The notes beneath the pieces are model-generated. The model saw nothing but the letters and a program-made list of their open reading frames with translations. It was not told where the DNA came from and searched no databases. A stretch of DNA of 64,000 bases from Septoria linicola (taxonomy: Eukaryota > Ascomycota > Dothideomycetes > Mycosphaerellales > Mycosphaerellaceae), in NCBI GenBank assembly GCA_024114885.1, contig CP099419.1, positions 4,712,001 to 4,776,000 of the forward strand. The letters run 5' to 3'. A program made the translations under genes and the position numbers. This document shows, piece by piece, positions 21,716-32,407 of the stretch (position 1 is its first letter; each line of letters opens with the position of its first letter).

Positions 21716-24158
21716 AGACTTAGGAAGATTAGCCTTTTTTATAGTAGAGGCTAGGCTTTAGTAGCTAGATCTTAGCTTATATCTCTAATCAAGTATCGCC
21801 TATCGAATTTCTAAATCTTTAGCTCTACTAGGCTAGCTTTAGCCTTTAGCTTACTAAGTCTTCTACTTCTTCTTTAAGCTCCGTTAGTAGCTAGCGTATA
21901 TAACTCTCTCTTTCTTCTTAAGTTATTACTAATAGCTTACTAATAAAGATCTATAGATGCTTGTACCTAGGTAGAAGGCCTAGTTCTATAACCTTCTCTA
22001 TCGGTAGCGGTACTTCTTCTAGTTTAACCTAATCCGGAACTAGCTTTAGGTTTTCTTATAGAAAGGTATATTTCTTAAGGTCTATCCTCTTATAGATATA
22101 CTCTCGTTTTAAGCTATCTAGTTCCTTAAGCTTATACGATATACCTCTCTATAATACTTTAGATACTCTAAAAGGGCCTTCCTACCTAAACGTAAGCTTA
22201 TAGGAGAAGCTAGTTTTTAACTTAGAGCGGTATACTAATACTAGATCTTCTTCCTTTAGTATAGTAAGATCCGTATAGCGATATTTATCGAAGTACGCCT
22301 TGTTCTGTTCTTAGAGACGCTATTAACGTAGTCGTCCTTCTTCTATAGTTGTTTCTATAGCTTCTAGAGCTTGAGCTCGAATCGTAAGAAGCTCTACTCT
22401 AGTCTTAACCTTGCCTTAATCTATAATCTAGAAGGTGTAGTATTCTAGTTCGATTAGTAGTACTACGTCACGCTTAATTATTACCTCTAATAGTATTAGG
22501 CTAGTAGTAGAGACTATTATCGTTCTCTCTATCTATAGAACCGCCGGAATATAGTTACGAATCGTATAAAGGCCGCTATTAGAGAGCTTTAAACAAGTAT
22601 CTAATATTGTCTTATAGCCGACTTTAACGATAGCGTTAGACTAAGGGTAGTATAGCGAAATATTAATACGTTTGATACTATATAATAGTAGTAGCTTCTC
22701 TACGTTACTAAGGTTAGTCTTATAGTTGTCGAGGATAACTTCTATAGCGGCACCCTACTAGTAAAAGATCTCTTCCTATATAAACCTTACTATCTATACT
22801 AAGGAGATACTCTTCGCTAGGTACTAGAATATACGTGCTTCTAGCTAGCGCGATAGAGATTCGCGTATAACTATTAACGAATAGTTCTTCGAGACATATA
22901 AGCTATCGATATACTACCTCTAGCCGACTGTAACTTAGAGCGGGATCTATAGTTCTCTAGGTACCTGTCTCCTATACCGAAGACTATAAATAGTATATTA
23001 CTAAATAGCGAGCGAGATTTAAGCCTAAACCCTATCCTACTACTATCGTTTCTAGATAAGATTATACGTCTATTTAGCGCTACGATAACCGTTCTTATAA
23101 TAGTATACCTTAATAATACGAGCTCGTACTTTAGGTTTATCGATAACTCGCTATAGAGGTCTAGCTACTCGCTCTTAGCGCTAGAGCTAGTTATTCTTAA
23201 TATAAAACAGCCGACACTTCTTCCTTAACCGCTTATACTCGTTATTAGAAACTCTCTTAGATCTTTATATTCGTATAAGTACGAAAGCGATATTTATTAA
23301 CTCCTAAGAGTAGATCCTATTAATCGTAGGTAGCTCGCCCTAAATTACCTATATAGAGAAAGCGTTAACGTAAAAGGTATCGAAGAATTACTCGTTAATT
23401 ATTAGATCTACGTCTTCTTCCTATTCTATAGCCTCTATATCTTTAGGCGTAATAGGCTTCCTCGATAGCGAATCTAGAGCTATATACTTCTTACTAGGAA
23501 CATATATAACGTTAAAGTCGAAGAGGTAGATCTATACTAGCTAGCGCGTTATTACTATATTCGGCAAATTAGAGGTAGCTTTATTAAGCTAGTAAACAAG
23601 GGTATTTATATTAATCTCTAGTTAGAAGTATACTCCGAACAGCTATAGTTTTAGCTTCTTTAATACCTTTAGTATACTAAGGTATTCGCGCTTTCTAGTA
23701 TCGTACTTAACCTCTACTAGGTTAAATAAGCCGGACTTATATCGAACTAGATAGTAGAGAAGTAGCTCGTCTCGATTATATTAGGAAAGCGTATATCCCT
23801 AACCTTTACTACTCGAATCTATACCTATAATAATAAGTCCTACTTCTTCTCTAAAGTTAAGAGTAACTAGGGCTAGGGCTGAAACTAGTACCTTTAAGAC
23901 GACGTCTTTAGCTAGTTAGTATTTAGTAGTCTATTAAAACTCGGTATCCTTCCGTAAGAGTTTAAATAGTAGAGTAAGGATAATCGTAAAACCTTTAACC
24001 TAGACGCGGTAGTATATAACTACGCCGAGGAAGATTCGAACCTCCTTCTAATTCTCTAGCGTCGGCTATTTCTTAATCTTCGCTACTCTCGCGAAGTCTA
24101 GATAGCGACTATTAATACTAGTAAGGTAACTAACGATTACTAGTTGTTCGTAATAGAG

Positions 24159-24356
24159 CTATAGCTTATTAAAAGCTACGGTTATATTAGCTCGTTCTAT
24201 ATTATAGAGAACGTCGTCTATAGCTATAATATGTTTAATAACGTAATAGTAGAGGCTAGGTTTAACCTCTTTACTATCGTACTTCGTCTTAGGCCCTTTA
24301 ATACCGATATTATTAAGGAACGGCCTTGCCTTATATAAGACATACTCTATAAGCAC
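24159..24356 (-). pseudogene. Ghost Gypsy reverse transcriptase / RNase H junction segment
   Basis: A 65-residue surviving frame contains EYVLYKARPFLNNIGIKGPK, then TKYDSKEVKPSLYYYVIKHI, then DDVLYNIERANITVAFNKL. This follows the pattern of the segment after the RT active site in fungal Gypsy pol (GPKTKY..EEV.PGIR.YV.EHI..LD.VL..IERAGVT). It is the clearest evidence for the superfamily and for minus-strand coding. Several conserved Gly positions are changed as RIP would change them. Confidence 0.75.
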
Positions 24357-25846
24357 TTGATTAATAATACGAACGAACTAGGTAACAGAATTCGTAGCTC
24401 CTTATAGTAACGTAGTCTACCGTAATAGGCCTAGCGGTAAGTCAAAGCCTATAAGGTCTCTATATAACTTATCGAGTAGGATTTAGTTATATCTAGAGAA
24501 GACATTAACTAACGAGGCTAGCGCGTAACCGGCAAAGTCCTTAGAGAAACCCTTAGTATCGGGTAGTAAGTTCGAATCTCTTACGGTAACTTAATTAAAC
24601 TTCTAAGCTACGTTAATTAATCGATACTTCTTAGGCTTACCTACCTCTATCTTCTTACTAATAAGGAAGTACGGATTTCGATAGGCACCGTAGTATAGCT
24701 TAAGAGTTCTAGCTTAGATTCGTTGTCTTAGTATATCTTCTACGATATACCGTAGAGATAAGTTTAGCTTGAAGCCTAGATACTACTATAGCTCGTAAGG
24801 AACTGTTCGAATCTTCTATAGTAGAGTAATATTAGGATTAATTCGGCCTAAATACGTAAAGTCCTACGTAAAGGTAGCTTCTCGATTCCTTAGTATATAG
24901 TATAACAAATCTAGCTCCTTTAGTAGTAGTTCTATACTAGGTTTGAACTTTGTAAGCTGTTCGGGCGTAAGACGTAATCTAGGCTCGATCGTCGAGAACC
25001 TCTTAGTTAGGTACTTACTATTATAAGGTCTAGTACTAGGTAGTATAGCCGCTTCCTTCTTAATATAAGTCCGTCGCTAGTCCTTTAATCCGCTAGGGTT
25101 TGAGCTATTAGTTATAGTAATGTCCGTATTTACCGGTTTAATCTTGTTAGTAACTCGCTTATAAAGAGTATAGGCGCTAATATAATTATCTAGCTTCTAC
25201 TACCCTATAGCCTCTTTATTATAAGCTCTCTCTATAGCTATATTAATAGCGGCCGAGATAACGTACGTTTCTTTACTAAGCTCGTCGTCTACTTTATTAG
25301 AAATAACCTCGTCGTAGGGTCTAGGTTCTTAGATAGCTAGCTCCGCCTCTCTAATCTTCCTACAGGTAATTATTAAGTATTCGCCTCTATAATTTAAACC
25401 CTAGCTCGATTAAGACACTAGTATAGTATCTTTAAAACTGTACCTAATACCCTAGTATAAGTCTCGCTCGCTAGTATAAGCTAGCTTAGCTTCGCCGGTA
25501 GCTAGTAGAAGCTTCTTAAGTCGACTATTTTAGCTAAATTTAGCGATATTACCTTCGATAGCCGCTACTACGAGATAGTCGTACTATATTTGAGTCTAGC
25601 TATAATTAACCCGTCTTAACAGCTCGAGCTGTTACTATAGAGAGGTACTTTATCTAATTAAGTCCGCTATAAAATAGTCCCCGAAGTAGATTACCTTTAT
25701 ATACGACAACTACTACGTAAGGTAGTTAAAGACTTGATTCTCTAGGAGTTTAGAGCTGTTAGTAACTACGAACGAATACTAGTACTAATCGCTTATCTAT
25801 CTATACTACTAGTATAGTTTGAAGTATAGTATAGGAGGTATAACGT

Positions 25847-25869
25847 AATTATCGTTTAAAAAGGTAACT
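25847..25869. repeat. 23-bp near-palindrome 2 (gag-protease / pol junction), Gypsy copy 1
   Basis: Starts aattatcgttt and ends aaaggtaact. It lies between the ghost protease (26,306-26,566) and the RT region. Counterparts: 54,811-54,833 in copy 2 and 59,678-59,700 in copy 3. Confidence 0.75.
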
Positions 25870-26305
25870 ACGGAACGTTCTACTAGCTAACCCCTCTAAG
25901 TAGAGTTTTTACCTCTAACTACTAAACCTTATATAGAAAGAGTAGTAGAAGCTTAAAAAGCTTATAATCCCTCTCTCTACTCCTCGCTATTATAAGATCT
26001 AGAGTCCTCGACGGTATACTCTATGTTCTTTAGCTAGTAATTACTAAAAGTTAGAGTTCAGACACCGACTTCTATCGAATCTCGACGCGATATACGTGTT
26101 AGAGCCTCTACTATACTCGTGCCGTCGACTAGAGCTAGTTCCTCGGTACTCTAGCTTTTCCTAGGACTTATTCTATAGTACGTATATTACTATAGCTATT
26201 AAAACCGGTAAATATAATAACACGGCTATCTAGAGTACTAATTAAGCCCTTCTAAGAGCTATTATTGTAGTTCTTAGAAGCTAGGCGTACCCGTCGCGCC
26301 TACGG

Positions 26306-26566
26306 CCAGCTAAGCAAAATCGGGCCGTTCGCTAGTAAGACTAGAAATAGTATAGTAACTCTTACGCTAAAGGTATCGATTAATACCTCTAGGCAGTACC
26401 TAATAAAAGTAACCTTACCTTCGACTCCTCCTATAGTAATATTACCGAGAGGGGTTATACCGACTTAAAGCTTTCGAACGTATTCGATTAGTATAATTAT
26501 TAACTTAGCCCCCTCGTCGATTAAGGACTTACAAGCTATTATTCGAGGTCCGTACTTCGTAGGCAC
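26306..26566 (-). pseudogene. Ghost retroviral-type aspartic protease region, Gypsy copy 1
   Basis: This segment is the counterpart of the open frame at 55,270-55,530 in copy 2 (constant offset of 28,964). That frame reads KYGPRIIAYKSLIDEEAKLI, with LIDE where retroviral-type proteases carry the catalytic D(T/S)GA, followed by a hydrophobic beta-rich stretch. Its position upstream of RT fits a gag-protease ORF. The assignment rests mainly on position and the Leu-Ile-Asp-Glu motif. Confidence 0.45.
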
Positions 26567-28976
26567 GTAGATACTTAGAATAATCTAATAGATATTATTA
26601 AAGGATAGAAGGATATTATTAGTCCGCTTATAAAGCTCGGAAGTAGGCCTAGGCTTAACTATATTAATCGCTATAGCGGTGACCTAGAAGGCCTTAATAT
26701 CGGTTACTAAAATAGCTTTCATCGGCTCCTCTACTATATCGTAGAAGGCTTTAGATAGTAAGGAATATACGCTAATCTTAGCTCTACTATCTCTATTTAT
26801 ACGCTTCTTTATATAGAGCTTATTAAGCTTCTTACGTAGATCCGTATCGTTTAGAATACGACCCTATAAGGAATACGACGCTCGCTCGCTATAGAGAATA
26901 ATCTCTACTAAGCTTAACTAGACCTTAGATTCGAGCATTTTATCTATCTAGAAGACGTTAGCGTTATTATTAGCGTATATAGCTCGAAGGTAGTTGTCTA
27001 TACGCTTGGTCTTCGGAGGCTCCTTAGCCTTCTTCTACTTTTAAGTATACGTAGAAGCGACTAGAACTAGTAGACCGTTTAGGTAGTCGTATATCTACTT
27101 ATCCTCGATCTTATCGTTATTACGTCTCTAAGTTTAAGAATCCTCTAACTCCTCTATATCTGTAAGGTAAGGAGCTAGCTAGTTTTTATCTTTAACCTCT
27201 TTAATATAAGAGTAACGATAAGCGTAGGTTCTTATAGCTATAGCCTAGGTCGTAATCCGCTTCTATACTCCTATTAGCTATCCTCTAACTAGACGAGAAG
27301 GGTTTAGGTTCCGCTTTGTCTTTACGCTATCTCTAGCTACGTAGGCGCCGATTAGATCGTCCTAATCCTCCTATATAATAGAAGCGACTTGACTAATATT
27401 AATAGGACCGTTAATACTAGCTACCTTATTCGCTATCCTCTACTAGCTCGCTCTTAGCGTTAATAAACGATCTATATTTTTAAGATCGATCTTCCTATAG
27501 CGCTACTCTAATACTCCTATTAATACAAATAGCTTTAGTAGTTCCTTGTCCTAGTAGTACTATATCTTTTCCGTACCTAGGCGAGGCGTTCTATAGTATA
27601 TAATACCGGTCTTAGGATCTCTATATATTAAGCTCTTAGTCTCGAACTACTATAGGTACTCGTAGTTTACAGCTATATAGCCTTCGAGCCTATATATCTA
27701 ATAACCTAAAATCTTTAGAGCGATCGCTATATAGGCCTTAATTATTAACCTGTTATCTATCGTAGCTAAGTTAATCGAAATCTCCTAGCTATAAGTAGGC
27801 CTTAGAATATATAGATAGTCGTGATCGTAAGACTTCGCCTACTATCCTATCGATAGGCGTAGTAGCTACGGGCCTCCTTCTTCGAGTCGACGAATCGTAG
27901 CGATTATAAGGTCTTATATACTAGCGGTAATATTATCGACGGTTGCCGGCTTATAGCCTTTACGGACTACCGTTTCTCTAGCCTTGAACTTAGAGTTCAG
28001 TCTTAGAGTAGACTTCTTTACTACTTCGTATAACTACTAGACGTCTCTACCGCCTTCGTTATATACTTCTGTTTTAAAGTCCTTATTACTATTAATCTAA
28101 CGCTAGGCTGTCTTTAAGAGCTTACTATAATCCAAGTCCTTATTATTAAGATCTAACTTAAGATAGGCCTAGAGCCTCTTACTAAAACGAAATAGAAGGC
28201 CTCGTATAAATAGAAGAGCACGAGAACGCTCGTCTATATACGAAGTAGGCATAGTATTAGAGTAGAGTATAAACTACCTCAAGTACTCTAAGAGATTATT
28301 ATCCTCTATACGGTTAACCTTATAAAGGTTTTCTATATAGCGGCGGTTTCCGAGTATATATATATTATCGTACTTTCGGTATTCCTTAATAATCGACTCT
28401 TTGAACTTAGCGTAGTCTCAGTCGTAGAAACTATTAAGGCGCTAGTATCTTCTACGTTAGATAACCGTAACCTAAGTAAGTAACTTCTCGTAAAGCTACT
28501 TATTATTATTAATAAGTAGAATAGCGTAGTTACTATATAGTACTTTAAAGCGCTTAATATACTTAGTTACGTTCTCCCTATTAAAGAAGGGATTCTAGTC
28601 CGAGCTAGGTAGTAGCGGAACCTAAGCGATAATCACCTTCTAGCTTTAGGTTACTTAGATAGTCTCTATAAGTAGCTAGAACTACGCTATAGATAGTCTA
28701 CCTCCTAAGTTCGGTCTTTAAAAGATATTAGTATTAGGGTTAAGGTTAGTACCTCCTTAGTCCTCTATAGATATATCGTTATCTAGTAGAGAGAATAAAG
28801 TAAAAGTAGGTAGTAGCTTTACTAGTAATCTTCGAATTTGCTTATTAAGCTAGTTAGATAAGCTACTCTCTAGTGTTTTAGGCCGGCTAGTAGATACTAA
28901 TTCACTTATAGAGCTCGTTCGAAGATATTCTAAGAGTGTGTTATACTCTCCTTAATTAGGTTTTTAAATAAAATAT

Positions 28977-28999
28977 AGTTATCGTTTAAAACGATAACT
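28977..28999. repeat. 23-bp near-palindrome 1 (before gag), Gypsy copy 1
   Basis: The most perfect copy: two 11-base arms (agttatcgttt and aaacgataact) around one central base. It lies between the leader and the inferred gag start. Counterparts: 57,947-57,969 in copy 2 and 62,821-62,843 in copy 3. Confidence 0.85.
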
Positions 29000-29713
29000 A
29001 AAAAGTAAGGGTCTAAAATTTTCTTAGCTATCGAAAAGTAAACGTTAAACTTTTCTTTATAATACTAGGGCTATATTAATTATACCTAATAAGTAAGGTA
29101 TGTCGTGTTATATAGTTCGACCGTTTATAGCTAGGCGCGTCCGTCTTACTTATTCGGGTAATTCGCTAAGTAACTATAATAGTATAATATTACGTTAGCT
29201 TATACTATATACCGGGTCCGGGGCCTTAGACGTAATTAGTATCCTTAGCTAAACGATTAGCGTCTAACGCCGTGCTAGGGCTTATTCTAAGCGATCTATA
29301 TACTAGGGGATACGAGATTGCCTAGACGGGTCTAGCCTATCCTATAGCCTCTACGCTATCCGAACGAGAGCGTTTTCACGCTAAACTAGGGTCTAATCGA
29401 AGACTATTATAGGCATAGAGACCCTAAGTGAATCTCCGATATAGTAAGTCGCCTTACTATCTATACGACAATTACTAAATAGATCCGTACTAAGGAGTAC
29501 TAGAGGTTTATAACTTTTCTAGGTTAGAGCGATATCTATATTCTAGAGGCTTCTATATTATTATAGCCCTTTAAGTCGCCTCTTACGTAGGCTTCTTTTA
29601 GGCCTCTTATTAATGTTTATAGTATATTAGTTCTCGCTTTAAGGCTACTATCTGCCCTCTACGCTTCTAGTTCCGGTATAAGAGAGAAGAGATAGCCCTA
29701 CCTTCGGCTCTAT

Positions 29714-29992
29714 TAATAGATAATAACTACCCTAATACTAACCCCCTAGGTAGGTATAAGAGCGGTCGCTATAGAACAAGACCTGTTCGGAGAGTAATAG
29801 TCTTGTAATACGTTAATTGACTAGTAGTAATAAGCTTAAAATAGTAGTCCTAAGACTAAGAGCCTATACTAGGACCGTAGGACATTAGATTAATCAAGTA
29901 GAGTAAACATTACTATCTTAGAAACGAGCTACTACCTTGCTTTTATACTAAAAGTGCTAAGCACGGTATATAGGTAGGCCTTTGCCTTACTA
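29714..29992 (-). repeat. LTR of Gypsy copy 1 (right; 5' LTR in element orientation)
   Basis: 279 bp, same ends as the left LTR. It keeps several CpA/TpG pairs that the left LTR has lost, and the reverse also holds. Just inside it, the minus strand reads agagccgaaggtaggg, which is where a tRNA primer-binding site should lie; I cannot name the tRNA. Confidence 0.9.
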
Positions 29993-31804
29993 CTATATTT
30001 ATCGATAAAGTATCTAAATATACCTATTAACTCTAGCTCGTTATTAGACTTCTAACTATTAAAGGATACGATAACGTCGCTCTATATCTTACTTATAAAG
30101 CGTTAGATAGCTAGTTTTAAGCTAGTAAATAGCTTTATTAACTAACGCTAGTAGGTTATATAGTTCTAAGGTACGAGGTCTAAAATACGTTAGTTTTAGA
30201 AGCTAAGGAGCTAGCGTAATCGCTTTAAGGTAGTATTACGAAGTAATTAATCGTCGCCTATCTTCTACTCGAGATATACCTTCTACTAGCTAATTCGATT
30301 AAAGATAATATAGTCGTCTACGCGTTATTATTTAGTAGCGAAAGAGGCTCGTATATCTTCGTTAGTTTTAGCCTTTCGTTTATAGCCTATACTTACTACC
30401 GGCGCTATATACTTACTATCTCGCGTCTAGTAGTAACCTTTACTAAAAGCTAGATTATATAGATAGTCGATTAGTTATATAGTCGAGGTAATACTCTTTA
30501 ATACTAAGCCTTAAGAACTAGGCTTCTTAAAATATACTCTATAGAGCTAGTAACGCGTGCTAGTCGCTACCTTAGTTAACTCTACTCTAATCTCTAGTTT
30601 CTAGTACTAGCTCGTTTTAGAGTATTTACTAGAGAGTATTAGTATAAAGCCTTTAAAGCGTAGTCTATCTACGAGAAATCTAATATAACTATAATAGCTA
30701 GAATAAGCTCTAGGAAGCCGCGATTTAGCGTATAACTTAGTAAGGTTATCGATAATAGTCTCTAAACTAAGCTCTAACTCTACGAAGTTAGTAGTCGCGT
30801 CTATCGCTATATTTTTAACGCGCTTTTATATTATTATTATTATAAAAGTAACTATCTAGCTCTTCTAAATCTCTATAAACTTATAAGTTATAACTCTAAG
30901 ATATTACTAAACGCGCTTCTAACTACTATTACGCTATATATAACGCGTTTTAGAGTAAATACGTTTTCCTATTAGAATCGTTATAGTTTATTTAGTTATA
31001 CGTACTATTATAAGGTTCTATAAAAGTATAAATGTAATATTAGAGTTAGATCTTAGGTTAGACTAGAAAGTAACGATTTATTAATTCGGAAATACGATAA
31101 GAAAACGAGCTTAAATTACTAGTACTAGAACTATATAAATATAGAAATGTTTTTATATAGGAATTTAGCTAACTATCTAAGCTTTATTTTATACTACTAA
31201 GCTTATCTATCTAGTATGTTTTAGTAATATTATTTAGTATAGAAGAAACTATACTATAATTACGACGATAGATTATAAGGAATTTAGAGTCTTAAGCTAT
31301 TAGATTTAATATTAAGCGTATATAAGCGAGCTCGATTATTATAACCGAACTAATTAAATTGCCTAATCGTACGGCTTTAGCCGCTTCTTACTTTCAAATA
31401 ACTATACTAATACCCTTACCTTTAATATACGTATAGTAAACTAGACACTTATAATAGTCTAGCTATACTATCCTATATACCTACGGACTCTACCGAATTA
31501 TCTCGTATATCTCTATACCGCTAACTAGCGGAGAATAGTATAACAAACGCTCTAGCGCCGTCGTATAAAACAATTACTATAATTCTACTAGAAAGAGCTA
31601 GGATACGGACACGGACACGGACACGGACACGGACACGGTTAAGGTAGGTCTATATAACTATGCTTGGCGCTATATAGTACGTATCGATATAGGCGACCGG
31701 CTGTCGCCTGTTTGTAGTAGTGCGCTAGTCCTCTCCGTCTATCTGTACTAAGCTCAATTAGACAGTACAGTACGTACTAAAGCGCCTGTCTTTAAGCCAC
31801 CCTA
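29993..31804 (-). mobile_element. Left hAT transposon, N-terminal part with inner terminal repeat
   Basis: Reverse complement of the right hAT copy (43,533-45,625) apart from RIP-type differences and one 273-bp insertion on the right. The inner end, read on the minus strand from 31,804, is tagggtggcttaaagacagg; the right copy reads cagggtggctcaaagacagg. CAGGGTGGC-type ends are typical of hAT elements. The minus strand carries the N-terminal half of the transposase, heavily RIP-mutated. The CpA/TpG loss is weaker in the outermost 200 bases, next to the gene island. Confidence 0.7.
31601..31638 (+). repeat. Hexamer array (ggacac)n in the left hAT arm
   Basis: About six units of ggacac, the first being ggatac, lie in the subterminal part of the transposon. 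The right arm has about four units (43,699-43,724, reverse complement). CpA survives inside the array although neighbouring CpA sites are mostly gone. Confidence 0.85.
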
Positions 31805-32407
31805 GCTTGGACTAGTGGACGAAGGCTCCTTTGAAGAGGTTCTGCCCTGTGGATATAGCAGAGTTTTATTAATTGACGATGGACTTTTGCATCGGCATGT
31901 AAGGAATGTTGTGGATAGAGTCTGACCACAAGAGACTTCGGTCGTAGCACACCTGTCTCAAACGGGTGATGAGCAAACACGAGGATTGTTCTGCACATGT
32001 GAGCCTTTGGACGCCATGTTGAGATGTCCTTCAAGGCTGGCACACGAAAGGAACGCTATTACTTTGCGAGCTCGCAGGAAACTTGGCGGTCTGACTGTAG
32101 AGACCGTTGTATCTGGCCGAGTCTTGAAGTCCTTGGGAGCCATGGTATCTACGAGAAGTGCCTCGAGGCCGTGCATGATGTGATCGCGGATATAGTCTGG
32201 CATACATCAAGCTTTGCAGCTGAGAGCTGCGCTCGCGAGCGTCGTGATACGGGAATTGAAGTGGAGATGTACCTGTACGATCGTGACCGGGACCAATAGC
32301 CATTGCCAAGCATGTTTCGGTAATTTCTCGGCTCAGCACAGCCTGCATCTTCATTTGCCCGAAAGAGAGCGCATTCATCATCTTCTTGAACTCCTCACTT
32401 TCATGTC
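31805..32407. other. Island edge and promoter region of the Zn2Cys6 regulator
   Basis: Ordinary composition with plentiful CpA and TpG right up to the transposon end. The many short open frames on both strands have no recognisable motifs. The eight bases after the hAT end are gcttggac, a possible target duplication. I see no supported gene; it should hold the regulator promoter. Confidence 0.55.

Larger units (their letters stand above)
16779..29992 (-). mobile_element. Ty3/Gypsy LTR retrotransposon copy 1 (complete, 13.2 kb, RIP-mutated)
   Basis: Two 279-bp LTRs bound 13,214 bp. The minus-strand orientation follows from the polypurine tract just inside the left LTR and from ghost pol sequence on that strand. 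In element order (right to left): LTR, leader, an inferred gag-protease ORF (about 28,950-25,870), an RT-RNase H-integrase ORF (about 25,850-21,700), a repeat-rich spacer, a large third ORF (about 20,740-17,210), polypurine tract, LTR. A 23-bp near-palindrome marks each side of the three ORFs. The element is inserted in the left hAT transposon. It is about twice the usual size of a fungal Gypsy element. Copy 2 lies at 45,738-58,963 in the same orientation with the same architecture. Confidence 0.85.

Noticed and set aside
31601..31638. Telomere-like or CRISPR-like array
   Set aside because: The unit is ggacac, with no spacers and not a telomeric repeat. It lies inside a transposon arm and is mirrored at 43,699-43,724.
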